Assembly: GCA_949752745.1 (NCBI GenBank)
Contig: OX457024.1
Span: 110,474,219 to 110,538,218, forward strand
DNA: 64,000 bases
Direction: 5' to 3'
DNA from: Protula sp. h YS-2021
Taxonomy: Eukaryota; Annelida; Polychaeta; Sabellida; Serpulidae
The notes under the pieces were generated by a model. The model had not been told where the DNA came from and ran no database searches. It saw only the letters and a list, made by a program, of their open reading frames with translations. The translations under genes were made by a program, and so were the position numbers. Positions 30,156-41,161 of this stretch are shown piece by piece. How positions within the stretch are numbered: position 1 is the first letter of the stretch; each line of letters starts with the position of its first letter.

Positions 30156-30639
30156 ACAACATAACATTGTTAAATATGACATTCTTTGAAATATAATAAA
30201 CTGACTTACATTTAACCTCCTGTTCAGTGTCAATACTTCGCCATTTTAAAAAATGAGTCAAAACTAACTTGCTTCAGTAGAAATATTACTTTTTCAGTTA
30301 CTAAAAATGTTTTCAGAGCTTAAATCCTCGATGTTGTATCAGCGTTTTTTTTATTATGCTAGTGCCGTTACTATCTTTTTTTATTATGCTAGTGCCGTTA
30401 CTTTCTATAAAAGAACGATGTGCATATTCTGCTTGAATTATAGGATTGTAGGCAGTGTATTGACATTTTTGCATACTGCACTGGCACTCTATTATTGTAG
30501 GCATACATTAATATTGAGGTTTCTATAAGAAGAGAAGACTGAAGAATGTTCCTCTATCAATATATGACCTCCAGTACGTAAACAAACTACAGTTGCTTTC
30601 TACATTAACTTAACGATGTGGAATGTCATTTTCACATTT

Positions 30640-31430
30640 ATTACGGAATTATTGATATCAAGAATTAATTTTTGATATCGCAAAATCCATATTGTGACAT
30701 CAAGAATTATTTTCTGCGATCTGTAATTATATTGTAGATATCTCTAAATGTATTCTTGATCTCAAAAAATAATTTTTGATATCAATACATATTTGGAGAC
30801 ATCAAAAAAATTAATTGATATTAAAAATGATTAGATGATATCTAAAACTGATATTTGAGATCAAAAATTCAATTCGTGATAGCAAAAATGAAATATTTGA
30901 GAGCAAAATATCAATTTTGAGCTCAATAATTCATTTTCCTTTTATTGATATCAAGAATTTCGGATATAATTATTTCACTATGAGACATTTTTGATTTGTA
31001 TTTTGAAATCTGCAAATGATTTTTTGTTCTCAAAAATTTATTTTTGATATCAAAATATCAGTCTTTTTTTTATTTAAAAAATCAGAAGTACATATCTGTA
31101 AATTAATAATGACTGGCCCGTGTATACAGAATCTTTCTTTAAATTTACTGTGCAAAAAAGAAGCAATTCTTGAGATCAAAAATTGTGTTGTTATTAATAA
31201 TTCAAGTTTTTATCTCCAAAATAAATTTAATTGACAATTCGTTAAATTTTATGTGAATTTGTGTCTCCCATAAGATTTTTTAAGTTTGTCAATTTGATTT
31301 TTTGATCTCAAAAATAAATTTTTGCCATCTAAAATTCAATTAATGATAGCAAAATATACATTATTGAGATCTACATTGATTTCTTGATATTTTTAATTAT
31401 AATTTGATATCAAAAATAAGCATTAAATGT
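30640..31430. repeat. Palindromic TGATATCA-rich degenerate repeat field
   Basis: Twenty or more occurrences of 'ttgatatcaaaaat' or 'tgagatcaaaaat' and complements at 25-35 bp intervals. The core TTGATATCAA is self-complementary, so the array reads alike on both strands. No gene. Confidence 0.85.
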
Positions 31431-31639
31431 AAAAATGGCATTCCATAGATCGAAACCCAACAACATTAAACAGCATGCATTGAATGTTCTATTATTCACA
31501 TCGGAAAACGTCATTTTGTCTTTGAAGTTCTGGTGAGCCTTAGTGTCATTAAGATTATATTATTGTTTTTAGTGACAGCCAATTTTGAAGCACACTCGAG
31601 ATATTTCCTGTAAAAATAACATGCAAGATTGAATTTTAT

Positions 31640-32060
31640 TGGTTGTTCTTCAAGGCCACGGCAACACATGCCTTGAATTACCCTGGGAATCGGCTGGCCT
31701 TAAATATTCGAGTCATCCAAAGCCACGATCTATTTTTATTCAGGCTTGGTTTAAAAATCGAAGTGAATGTTGGCATGGACGACTTTTGCAGGCTTCTTAA
31801 TAAGGCCCATCCAAGGCCATCCCTTGAATTTTTACCCCAGAGGCTTGTCCTGCCCATATGTTAGTGAAACTTGAGCGTGAGTGTTGATATGGATAATCTA
31901 TCGAGATGATAAAATTTGCGCCACCTTGAAAAGATATTCTAGGCCACTGCTTGAATATTTTAATCTCAGTTCTGCCATAAATATTGGTGCTATGTTTCTG
32001 TAAACACAATATTCCGCAAAAGCATGGCAACGGACTTTGATGAAGCGCTCTGGGTTTATC
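31640..32060. repeat. Degenerate repeat, unit about 130 bp, 3 copies
   Basis: 'aaggccaNNNcttgaatttt' recurs near 31,650, 31,810 and 31,940, and 'gtgaatgttggcatgga' / 'gtgagtgttgatatgga' recur near 31,762 and 31,879. Divergence is high. Confidence 0.55.
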
Positions 32061-32381
32061 TGAGGAGTTATATATAATATATTAGGCGATGTCAATGAAA
32101 CACGATGTAAGTTTGCATACCGGTGCCTATAGGCTTGGTCACTGCTATTATGCAGTTTTATTTATGCGTCTTGTTAACATGATTAAACCGCATCCAGTGA
32201 ACGACTTTTTGGCAGAGTGGATGGATAACCTTTCAAGTAGCAGATTTATGTTTTGGAAACGTCTTGAACAGTCATTACTTGAATCTTCACAATTAACACT
32301 GGTCATATCGCCTTTAATCTTCCGTTAAGATTTCACACGTTACATGAATCTTCCAGGCGATTTCGCAGATCTGCCAAAAAT

Positions 32382-33617
32382 ATGATACATTTATCGATGC
32401 TGAGGCGTGTTTATCAAAGACAAGCCCAAATAGAGACAAAAGTACGATTAGTGACAGATAGTAAGAAGTGCGTAAAACAGCCACTTTTAGCATTTAGTAG
32501 AAGCATTGGCCTACTTCTAAATACACATCACGAGAAGAGTCTCATTAAATCTATGATGACAGCAATACTACGAGAAGCTGCCAAGAAGATGAACAGTATA
32601 AATCCTGAATTTCATTTTAATTCAGCTTTAGTTGGAAGCTCATCCGAAGGCACAAGAATAGCTTTTTTTCAAATGCATTTGATTTTCTCTGCGTTTTCAA
32701 TGAACTCGGGAAATATTTTGAAACAGATCCAACTGTCCGTGAAAGCTCTGCTCACTTAAAAGTCAAAGATCAATTGAGCGACCGAATCGCGCAAATGTTC
32801 CAATTGCATAAATATGACGCCAAGGCGCGTACTGGCATTCCAGCCGACATCTGTAATCATGTAGCCAGCTGCATTTCATCACTTAGGCAGTTCTGCTCTG
32901 GTCAGAACATTGTGCTGCCTAGGAAACCAATTGTTATGCAACCCGCAGGCGATATTGCTTGCATGCACGTGACATGGCGAGGGTACTGCTACAGAAATGT
33001 CTTCATTACAGTGGATTCGGTACCAGCTGTGCCGTTTAACTTTTCTCTGAAAGAAGACGGCATATTATTCCTCCAGATACCAAATTCTACCTTATTACCA
33101 AAACTGTTCTTCCATTGCCCTTTCAAGGCAGGAATGAATTCCAGGTAGCCTTTTTAGATTCAGAGCACTATATCATAAAACACAGTCCTCAAAACAGCAA
33201 AGACGGTTACAGGCTCACAAAACTTTTGAGGTCAACGTCCTTCGTTCTAACGGAGATAATACGCTCTTTTGGTCTCAGTGCAGACATCGATCTGAGTGAC
33301 TGTCTCACGCGTTAAAGACAAGCTTGTTTTTTCTTTTGGAAATGGAATCAGTAACGAGGAGTTCAGTATTGAAACGACTATCACCCATGCAATGCGCGGA
33401 TAAAATCTACTCACAACTTGAGACTTTCTTAATCCAAGGCAAGATCCCATGCTTCTTCACGGGAAACGCTCTCAAACTTTTTAAATGTGTAGACGCCTCT
33501 TATGAGAGTTTACTGCTGAAGGTAGTCGCCTGGATACGATTCGCAGTTTTCTTAGGAAGGGGAGTCTTCCATTTTATTTTGAAACAACACAGTCATAACT
33601 TTCAGCTTAAATTGTAA
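32382..33617 (+). pseudogene. Mab-21/cGAS-like nucleotidyltransferase, frameshifted
   Basis: The nucleotidyltransferase signature 'VGSSSEGTRI' (about 32,628-32,658) is followed after a frameshift near 32,665 by 'AFDFLCVFNELGKYFE', the position of the first catalytic acidic pair. 'NVFITVDSVPAVPF' (about 32,998-33,040) carries the third catalytic Asp as in Mab-21/cGAS ('..iDlVPa..'). After another shift come 'KDGYRLTKLLRS', an internal stop near 33,313, and a helical C-terminus ending 'IQGKIPCFFTGNALKLFK'. About 410 codons in total, near family length. cGAS-like receptors sense nucleic acids and make cyclic dinucleotides; Mab-21-like proteins also include developmental factors, and I cannot choose. 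At least three breaks. Confidence 0.8.
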
Positions 33618-33619
33618 AA

Positions 33620-34600
33620 GTACAATGAGTTGTCGGGAATATACATTAATTAGTTGCATCTACTGTACAACTCAGTTTCAAAACGAAGTATCGCTCTTTG
33701 GCACAACGCGTATCCACGCAAGGAAAACAGTCACGTTCCTATTCAGGTTTTCGAAATATCAATTCACAATAGATCTTCAACCAGAACAAACATTCCGAAA
33801 GGGGTAATGTTTGCGTCCAGTAAAATAGCACAGTATATGCTTGTCACCTTCTTTTGTTATTATTCTTGATTCAGTAGCACTCCTTGTGAAATATTTATGT
33901 TGTGACACTTCAAACTGCTACATATACTAATACCAACCAACTAAAACAATATCAAAACCACATGTTATGGGAAAGGACAAATTGTTAAAAAATAATAAAT
34001 AATAAAAAAGAATTGCTTAAAGCTTTTAAAGCTCAGCAAGGATATAGACCTTACACAAGCTTGAGGCATTCGTATTGTGCTTGGGACTTTACAGAAAAAC
34101 TGCAGACTTTTCAGATTGAAACAGAAAATCGTTCAAGATAGTGTTTTTGCATTTATATGTATGTACGTTCAAGATTATAGAAACAAATGTTTACAATTAA
34201 CTAGTTTCATGTAAAAACAATGCATTAAAAACAAGAGACAACGTTTCATCAGAAAAAAGCAATAATTTTGAAATGCTCATTATTAATTTAAGCTGTAAAC
34301 AACTTACGGCCTTGTCATCAAATTTATTTATTAAATATTAAATACACTTAATTTAAGAGTACCTTTGATGATTTTAATGATAGGCAACTTTTTACACGCT
34401 GTTGTTTTAAAACATAGCGTTACATTCATTTTATGTAAAGATTGTTTCTTATAGAAGAGCTTTCAAACTTCAGTTTTATTGAAACATTTCTTTATTGAAA
34501 CGCAATAGAATATTCTGCTTCATATTGTATACAAGTTAGAAGTTATAGACTATTTTACTGTTCACAACTCTATTTGTGTTGTAGCGTTAGAATGTAGATA
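33620..34600. other. AT-rich non-coding DNA
   Basis: No gene supported between the nucleotidyltransferase pseudogene and the Ig exon. The transmembrane or cytoplasmic exons expected downstream of the Ig exon on the minus strand were not recognised here. Confidence 0.4.
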
Positions 34601-34607
34601 TATTTAC

Positions 34608-34822
34608 CCAAGGCTGGAGGAGTAGTAACAAATAGTGGGAACGCCAACGCACTCCTATTACCGCTCACTTCTATTGCAACAGTACATGCGTACTCCACAA
34701 CGTCCTCAACACCACTGTCACGGTTGAAGGTCACGTTGATAGACTCTTCACCACTACTTGTGTCTCGTACTGTTCTACTGACAGTCACAGCTACTTCGCT
34801 GAAGCACTTCACATGATAAATC
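34608..34822 (-). CDS. Ig-domain exon of the LRR-Ig gene
   Basis: Acceptor 'tatttaccag|G' at 34,823-34,824 and donor 'CCTTGG|GTAAAT' at 34,607. The exon encodes the second half of an Ig-like domain: 'IYHVKCFSEVAVTV', then 'DVVEYACTVAIEV' with the Y-x-C of strand F, then a G-strand-like 'FPLFVTTPPAL'. It starts one base into a codon, while the upstream LRRCT exon ends on a codon boundary, so at least one more exon is missing from my model. Four possible N-glycosylation or polar sites (NVT, NRS) suit an extracellular domain. Confidence 0.65.
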
Positions 34823-36127
34823 CTGGTAAATACATAACGGGTTCATCTTTCAACTACAACTGTTTACATATTTTAAACAACCTTCACCCCCCCCCCCCCA
34901 CAATCTACCTTCCCCACCACTGAAAATAAACTTTGCGAAACCGTCCATGCATTAAAATACAAACGTATACAATTTTCTAAACCTAGTCTTGTTCCCCTCC
35001 TTCCCCTTCCATGAACATGAGCATTTGGCATCCCCACATGATTCCTTCCTTCTCCTCCTTCATCCCCGCCCTCCATCCTCCTTGTACGTGCGTATTATAG
35101 ATGGCTCCTAAGAATTACACGCTATGCTAGTTGTGTACACGCCAGGTATAGTCTTAAAAGCCATCTCAAGTCCATCTTGAGTTTTCAAACCATTTGAGCA
35201 GACTTTTTAAAGGTTTAACGGTCACCACCTTTGCAAAGCGCAAAATGATAAACTATACAAATGCATCAGAGTTTAAAGAATCATTTATGCTGGTAAATGT
35301 AACAAACCTAACAACAACACTAATAAGTGTTGTTATTTCTATTGACAAGCTTACCACGGCGGGGCGATGTTGTTGCACCCTGTTTCATTGCTGTTCACAT
35401 TGGCTGTTGGGAGTTATTGGCAATTTGTGTATCGTTGGCGGCTACAGTACCATTAACGCACTGTGATGCGGCACTACTATTACTATTTGCAGTACCGTTG
35501 ATGCTGCTATCAGTATTATTAGTATTATTTAAGTGAGGATATAAGAACTCCGGAGGATCCTATGCCAGAAATATCGTATACAGCTCCCTAGTGTCTCCTC
35601 TCAAGTTTTCAACCGCTAAGTAAAAAATGTATATGTCTATAACATTTTTATAGGGAGGTATAAATCCTTAAAACCCCAAGTGAAAAATGTTTTGCTACTT
35701 ATTTTACACAGCTGAAGTAAATATAAAAAACTGCGTGTTACGCAAATAATGCCCGCATGTTTTTATCGCGAGTATAGCTCATTTTACCTTTTTCTGCAAA
35801 AACACTTTACGTATCAAATTTTGAAGTGGTAAAACTTGCTCATTGTTACAAATACCTGAATTTGACAATCACATAGGGCTTTTTGAAAAAAAGCTCATTA
35901 TCAATTTAACTTAGGTACTTAAATATAAAACCATGTAAAGGCCTTCTGGTCGAATTAATTTAGATCTTGCTGTACATTTGACTGCAAACTATGATGCAAA
36001 ACAGCAAGACAACAAAGTACTTATCATTCAAAAGTCCAATTCCAACTGTCATGCAAAAGGGAGCCAAAAGATATTTTAGAAAAATAATTTTTCCAGTTGT
36101 TTACTCAACCCAAACCCAAAGTGAGTT

Positions 36128-36325
36128 CTATACAAGATTTGTTGCGCACGATGTTGTACGTCGTACGACGTTTTGTTTCATTTGGCACACTGTACAAGGT
36201 TAGTATTGTGCGACGTTGTGCGTCGTACGCTCGTTCTGTTTCACTTGGCTGAGTGCACAAGAGTTTTGTACGACGTTGTGCGTCGTACGAGCGTTCCGTT
36301 TCATTTAGCTGACTAAAGTATGCCA
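36128..36325. repeat. Tandem repeat, about 65 bp, 3 copies, palindromic core
   Basis: Copies contain 'cgacgttgtgcgtcgtacg' and 'cgttYYgtttcaYttRgctga'. The first holds the 14-bp perfect palindrome ACGTCGTACGACGT. On the minus strand each copy encodes 'NETER.YDAQRRT', giving a 78-codon open frame (36,105-36,341) that I regard as repeat-derived. It is intronic to the LRR-Ig gene. Confidence 0.85.
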
Positions 36326-36939
36326 TGACCTTTTGAAACATGGCGTCGCCTCACACATTATAGGAATCGGTGTATGTTCTATTTTGTTCTCACAAAAGTA
36401 TAAAAAGAAATTATTGGGAAGTGTCGTCCGTTTAGCAAAAACCACTGATTCGTTATGCTTAGAGGGTGTACAAAGGATTACACCCCACCTCTTACAGTGT
36501 TAACTTATGGATGAACTTTAGATCCGGTAGACCTTTTTATCCTCGGGGAGATGGGGGCTACGGTATTATATTCTTTCACGAAACCGGAATTCTATAATCG
36601 TGCGCAACCGGTCCTGAATCAAAGAAATAATGCTTTGACATTTCAGACAAGACAAAACAGTAATATCTAGGAAAGAGTCTTGTTATGCAAATTTGTGTTC
36701 CGGGGCATAAAATAGGTGAGGCTTCAGCCAGTTAAAACTTTTCCTTAAAAATACGCTATATTCCAGTTAGCAGTTTAATAGCAGTTGTGCTTTAGATCAT
36801 AATAACGTTTGCCATCTTACATATGTCAAATAACCGGTTTACAAAAAAGTAAACAAATAAAATGATTGTGAATTCATTCGACTAGCTGGCCTTTGTGTGT
36901 GTGATTCGTATATCAAGGAATTCATGTATGTACTAATGT

Positions 36940-37125
36940 ATGTACTCGTTATATACACATGTGTGTACACAAGTTATTTTTCGAGTAGTTACACATGTAT
37001 GTGTACATGTATGCACATATGCATGCACTCGTGAGTGTATATATACGTGCACATATGTACGTCCCCGTGTAGTTACACATGTATGCATACATGTGTGAAG
37101 TTATGCATGCACTTGTAATCACACA
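36940..37125. repeat. Alternating purine-pyrimidine repeat (tacacatgtatg)
   Basis: 'gtagttacacatgtatg' occurs at 36,986 and 37,070, amid 'acatgtatgcatacatgtg' self-complementary stretches. Likely to adopt Z-DNA or cruciform structure; no gene. Confidence 0.7.
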
Positions 37126-37134
37126 TTTACTTAC

Positions 37135-37324
37135 GGCATTGAATGGTCTCATAGTTTTCCATAAAGTAGCTTGGTGAAGATCTGTCTCCAGAAAAGACCA
37201 AATGAGTTGCCGTTTCCGGTGAGAAACAGCTAGCTCCACTAATTCCAGGGTCTCAAACAGCTCACAGTCACAAGATAGGGGATTTCCAGATAAAGCCCTA
37301 AGGCGTATATTTAAAGTTCTTATA
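37135..37324 (-). CDS. LRR C-terminal cap (LRRCT) exon of the LRR-Ig gene
   Basis: Acceptor 'actgtacag|T' at 37,325-37,326 and strong donor 'GCC|GTAAGT' at 37,134. It encodes the end of a leucine-rich repeat followed by 'ALSGNPLSCDCELFETLEL', the diagnostic LRRCT start (NP..C.C.L), then a helical stretch. Its first base completes the codon left open by the preceding LRR exon, giving a continuous frame. The cap closes an extracellular solenoid. The second pair of LRRCT cysteines is not in this exon. Confidence 0.8.
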
Positions 37325-37782
37325 CTGTACAGTTACGAGTAGATAAATAACAAGATAAGGCATTTATTTTCAGATATGGTTCTAAACATGTATCTTATTC
37401 TATAAAGTTATGCCACGCACAATAAGTCAGAATATAGGAAATTTCCTCAATTTGATTTGGAGATAAACTGAATTGCAACTGTATACAATGATTGCATGGA
37501 CATCACAAAACGAGGTCTACAAGGTATTAGCGTTATGGACAAAAGAAAAAAGCGAAGTATGAGACTGGAAGGAGATATAACTGTATTGTACATAATTATA
37601 AGTTTTATGTTTAGAAAATTAATATCATGATACAATTGTTCAACATTTATTCATCTATTTTTTATTTTAGAAATATTGATTCATTTCAAGAAACAAAAAA
37701 AACGTCTTAATGAAATCAAATTATTTTCTCAATATTAAATTCCGGACTGCATAAATAAAATTATAAAGAAGAGTTTATTCAC

Positions 37783-37994
37783 AGGGATGATAACTGTGGT
37801 GTGAGGAGAAATGCCTCGTGTTCTATAAACTCGATGTTATTGCTGCGTAGGTCTAGGATACGTAGCGAATTCAGCCTGCCGATCGCTGGAAAGTAGAACA
37901 ACTCGTTACCGGATAGGTAAACCTCTCTCAACGAGCTACCTGGACCACTAAAAGCTCCGGCTCCGACTTCTTTCAAATTGTTTGTTTTATCATT
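37783..37994 (-). CDS. Leucine-rich repeat exon of the LRR-Ig gene
   Basis: Acceptor 'cgttaatacag|A' at 37,995-37,996 and donor 'CCCT|GTGAAT' at 37,782. The frame shows nearly three LRRs: 'NNLKEVGAGAFSG', 'SLREVYLSGNELFYFPAIG' and 'SLRILDLRSNNIEFIEHEAF'. It ends two bases into a codon, matching the next exon's one-base start. The LxxLxLxxN spacing is intact. Confidence 0.85.
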
Positions 37995-38284
37995 TTCTGT
38001 ATTAACGTTGAACAAAACAAATGTCTCAGGAAATTAAAGATCATAGCAGAGTTGTCAAAAAAGTTTGCTTGAAAACAAATAGACAATACTTGGTAAGAAA
38101 AGTATATATTTATTTATCTTTTATTAGCAATGTCTGAAAACGAAGTATTTTGGGTGACGATTTTATAAAAAGGTAACATGCCGTATTGTTATATCAATCA
38201 TTTAGTACAAAAAATGGCTAATTATTTATGTACTATAGTGATTGTAAATGATTAAATGTGAAGCATGCAAAATGTAAAGAACAC

Positions 38285-38442
38285 AAAATGTGAAGCATTC
38301 AACATCTGTAGATTATGTAGAGCAGCTAGAAGGCCTGCTTGTAGGGTGGCTATTTGATTATTTGCCAGGTTTAATTCAACCATAGGATTATTTGATGACG
38401 TACACGTTCCCAAAGGTACCGCTGTGATTGTTTGTAATTGAC
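38285..38442 (-). CDS. Leucine-rich repeat exon of the LRR-Ig gene (3' end uncertain)
   Basis: Acceptor 'cattttgtttcag|G' at 38,443-38,444. It reads 'QLQTITAVPLGTC' then 'MVELNLANNQIATLQAGLLA', an LRR pair. I found no convincing donor; similarity to LRR ends near 'LHNLQMLN' at about 38,300. Phase to the neighbouring exons is not verified. Confidence 0.7.
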
Positions 38443-39135
38443 CTGAAACAAAATGCACCCATTCAATACTGCTGCGGAATAATCTGTAAAATGATAATAT
38501 CAAAAAGCAAAAGAACAAATATATATCGCTTTTTTATTCATAAATCATCAAAATTTCAATGTTAAATATTTCATTTATTAAATGAAAATAGTTTTATTTC
38601 CTAGATGTATTTGTAAAATCGAAAATGAGTTACGTATTAAAGTAGTTTTACAAGTGATCCAAAAGAGAAATGGAAAAAAGTTGACATAATAAAAATTGCA
38701 TAAAACCAAATGCGGACTTTGTTTGATAAAAGGTGGTAAAAAATCTCTTGAAAATGATCAAACTGTACTCAAGAGTCGAATTTGTTTATGCGAACATTTC
38801 GCTCAAACATAGCATGCTTAGAGAACCCTATTTTTAATTAGGTGTTTTAAAAAGAACTAGAACTGAAGACATATTACCAGGCAGGCAATACGAGATCTAA
38901 TCGAAAGCCCGGAAGATTTCTCTGCAACAGGTTGATTAAACTTAAAGCAGACAGAAACCTTAACAAAACTCTTCATTATGAGAAACATATTCATGAGCAT
39001 ATTCATGGTTTTTTCAAGTTCAGAAAAGGGTATTATTACAGAATTTTTTTATATTTTTCCGGATCACAGACATATGTGAGTATCTGACCATACATGAAGT
39101 GAATATAACAACGAAAGTATCAGGTGAGTACTCAC

Positions 39136-39356
39136 ACGAGCTGGGGATTGACGTTAGTCAGTGTTGCACCAGGGTACACGACAAGGTGGTTATTATTCAG
39201 GTATAATTGACATGATATCGTCACGCCATCAAAGGCGAAAGGTGGTAAGATATATACATATATATATCGTTGTTGTTGAGATTCAAACACGATGTTGATG
39301 AACCACTTCGAAATATCAGGCTATCTATCACACTTAATCCATTGTTCTGCAAATAT
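39136..39356 (-). CDS. Leucine-rich repeat exon broken by a TA microsatellite
   Basis: Acceptor 'tttaattttcag|A' at 39,357-39,358 and donor 'GTGAGT' at 39,135. The first half reads 'YLQNNGLSVIDSLIF' and 'SCLNLNNNDI'; the second half, in another frame, reads 'LPPFAFDGVTISCQLYLNNN' and 'VVYPGATLTNVNPQL'. The frame change coincides exactly with a 'gatatatatatgtatatat' tract (about 39,250-39,268). Either the gene is dead, or it is an indel in this allele or assembly. Confidence 0.8.
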
Positions 39357-39363
39357 CTGAAAA

Positions 39364-39640
39364 TTAAAAGAAAATACAACCAATTTTTTTTCTTTTCTTT
39401 TCTTTTTTTTTCTTGCTTACTTGCTTTATTTCTGTCTTTCTTTCGGAATAACTTTTAAACCATTGATAAATTCTCTTGACATTTTGTTGAATCATTGCTA
39501 TAAGGAAATGTTTTGCTAACCCCCTGTAAGGAACAATAATAGTATAAATATATCTATTCATACACAGAAACCCGTGATGATTCTACTTATCAAAAATTTT
39601 CAATAATAACAATAATAATAATAATAATAATTTACAAATC
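39364..39640. repeat. Poly-pyrimidine tract and (AAT)n microsatellite
   Basis: A T/C-rich tract at 39,383-39,435, and about nine AAT/AAC units at 39,600-39,632. Intron upstream of the LRR exon. Confidence 0.8.
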
Positions 39641-40280
39641 GAATGTGTCTCTATTACACTTTGTTTGACACAAATTCACAATATTGATTTCACAGAAACA
39701 TCTTGCAGCAGGTCACCTTTTCTAAAAGGACAGATTGGTATGTGGTTTTGAGTTTTTAAGTCCATAGTGTTAAGGTAAAGGCAAAACCAATTGGGGTAAT
39801 GAAAGAGAACAAAGCTAAACTGTCAAGGATTAGCGAAAACGAAAGATGGCAAGAACCGGATATGCTTCATACAGGCATGGCGCAAGCGGCAGTCGCCAAA
39901 ACAGATTTCTATGTTAACATTGCTGTATTAAATATCGTCACCAAGAGATTCGCAAGAGAACACGGCACTTTTTCTTTTATGGATGAAATGTATTCCGCTC
40001 TAATAAGATAAAGACCTTACAATGACCCCCTTGCTCATCTGAAATGAACTCTATATGAGTCACTGTATTGATCCAGACAAGAAGACAGCAAGGCATTGAT
40101 TCAGGCCAAAATACTGAAAATTAAAAAATTCAAACATAACCGCAGAATGTTGTTAAATTATCGTTGCTGAAAGGTTGATACTGAACTGAATGTTAGCACA
40201 TTTGTATCGAATATCTGTTACGCTGTATGGAATTTTCATTGTATTTAGCTGCGTTTAATAATTATTTATAAAATCCTCAC

Positions 40281-40354
40281 CGCTATAGTATCAGAGATTG
40301 CCAGTACAAAGAAGATATACCAATCATCCACATCTACAGAAACGCGCTCTCCTA
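40281..40354 (-). CDS. Candidate exon, unrecognised
   Basis: 74 bp with acceptor 'tttacttgcag|T' and donor 'GCG|GTGAGG', open in the frame 'GERVSVDVDDWYIFFVLAIS'. Good splice sites on both sides, but no domain recognised. It could be a 5' exon of the minus-strand LRR-Ig gene; phases to the neighbours are untested. Confidence 0.35.
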
Positions 40355-40699
40355 CTGCAAGTAAAGCGGTGGATGAAAATGCTGGCAACCATTAAAACAA
40401 CTGTCCCTGTAACTATGGGGTAAATATTTTCTCCTTTTTTACCACTGGTTTGTTCATTTCTTTTGATTTTATTCATATCTCTATGTGCCCCTGATTTCCA
40501 CGGTTTCTAATTTTAATATTGTGTTGTGATTTTTTCTTCTGGCTGTTTTTAGCCAGTTGGTGATTCCTTGCATTGTTCATATGCCACGTTGTCTTTCACC
40601 GCCTTTTTATGCGGATTGTAACATCGAATGCTAGAATGAGAGAGACGAAAAATTAAACTACCCAGTTATTAAATTAAATTCAATCAGAGACGTTTTCAC

Positions 40700-40830
40700 T
40701 GTAGTCTTGAGCCACACCGACCCTCTCCACAAGGAAGAAACAAAGAGTCTTTACACAAAGTGAATACTAACACCCTCTCCATGAGCAAGAAACACGAAGT
40801 CCTTAATCAAAACCAATGTGCAAAACCTCT
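40700..40830. repeat. 60-bp direct repeat, 2 copies
   Basis: 'accctctccacaaggaagaaac' type sequence recurs as 'accctctccatgagcaagaaac' about 60 bp later, with related flanks. Confidence 0.6.
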
Positions 40831-41021
40831 TCATACACACTGCCAATATGCAGTGTCTACACCAACTCTGTTCTGTTAGTGTCAAAGTGCCAAAAAAGTG
40901 TGTACACTTTGACCCTGGATAGATTTCCGCTCAAAAAGCCTAAAAAGTCCCCGCAAAGGCCTATGCTCAAGGTCTCTAGATTAGGTCTCTAAATTTCTAC
41001 GCTACAACAAAAGTGACTTAC

Positions 41022-41161
41022 AATCGCTGTTTATTGACAGATAACGACATTATGAGATCATCTGAAGAGAGGCCATACAAACTTTGGAACGGATCCGACT
41101 GCTGTTTTAAGCCAGTTTTCTTTTTCACAATTTCATCTGCCATAAAACGGGTAATTCTCTC
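41022..41161 (-). CDS. Candidate exon, unrecognised
   Basis: 140 bp with acceptor 'gcggcaatttcag|G' and strong donor 'TT|GTAAGT', open throughout ('ERITRFMADEIVKKKTGLKQ', then 'DPFQSLYGLSSDDLIMSLS'). Lys-rich then Ser/Leu-rich, with no family recognised. It lies upstream of the LRR exons on the same strand, but its phase does not join directly to the 40,281-40,354 exon. Confidence 0.4.

Larger units (their letters stand above)
29245..30547. repeat. Inverted-repeat structure, arms 277 and 307 bp
   Basis: 29,245-29,521 is the reverse complement of 30,241-30,547 with moderate divergence; matched stretches include 'cttctcttcttatagaaacc' and 'acttgcttcagtag'. The right arm is longer because a segment of about 30 bp ('ttttattatgctagtgccgt') is tandemly duplicated (30,346-30,405). 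Core 29,522-30,240 holds ankyrin-coding sequence. No target-site duplication was found at the edges. Confidence 0.88.
34830..37130. other. Introns of the LRR-Ig gene; repeats and AT-rich DNA
   Basis: A C-run of 13 at 34,887-34,899 and a pyrimidine-rich patch to 35,090. No further exon confidently found, although part of the Ig domain should lie here. Confidence 0.45.

Noticed and set aside
29767..30261. Lys/Asn- or Phe-rich proteins of 90-140 codons
   Set aside because: They translate an A-rich tract on either strand and overlap the ankyrin exon in the wrong frame.
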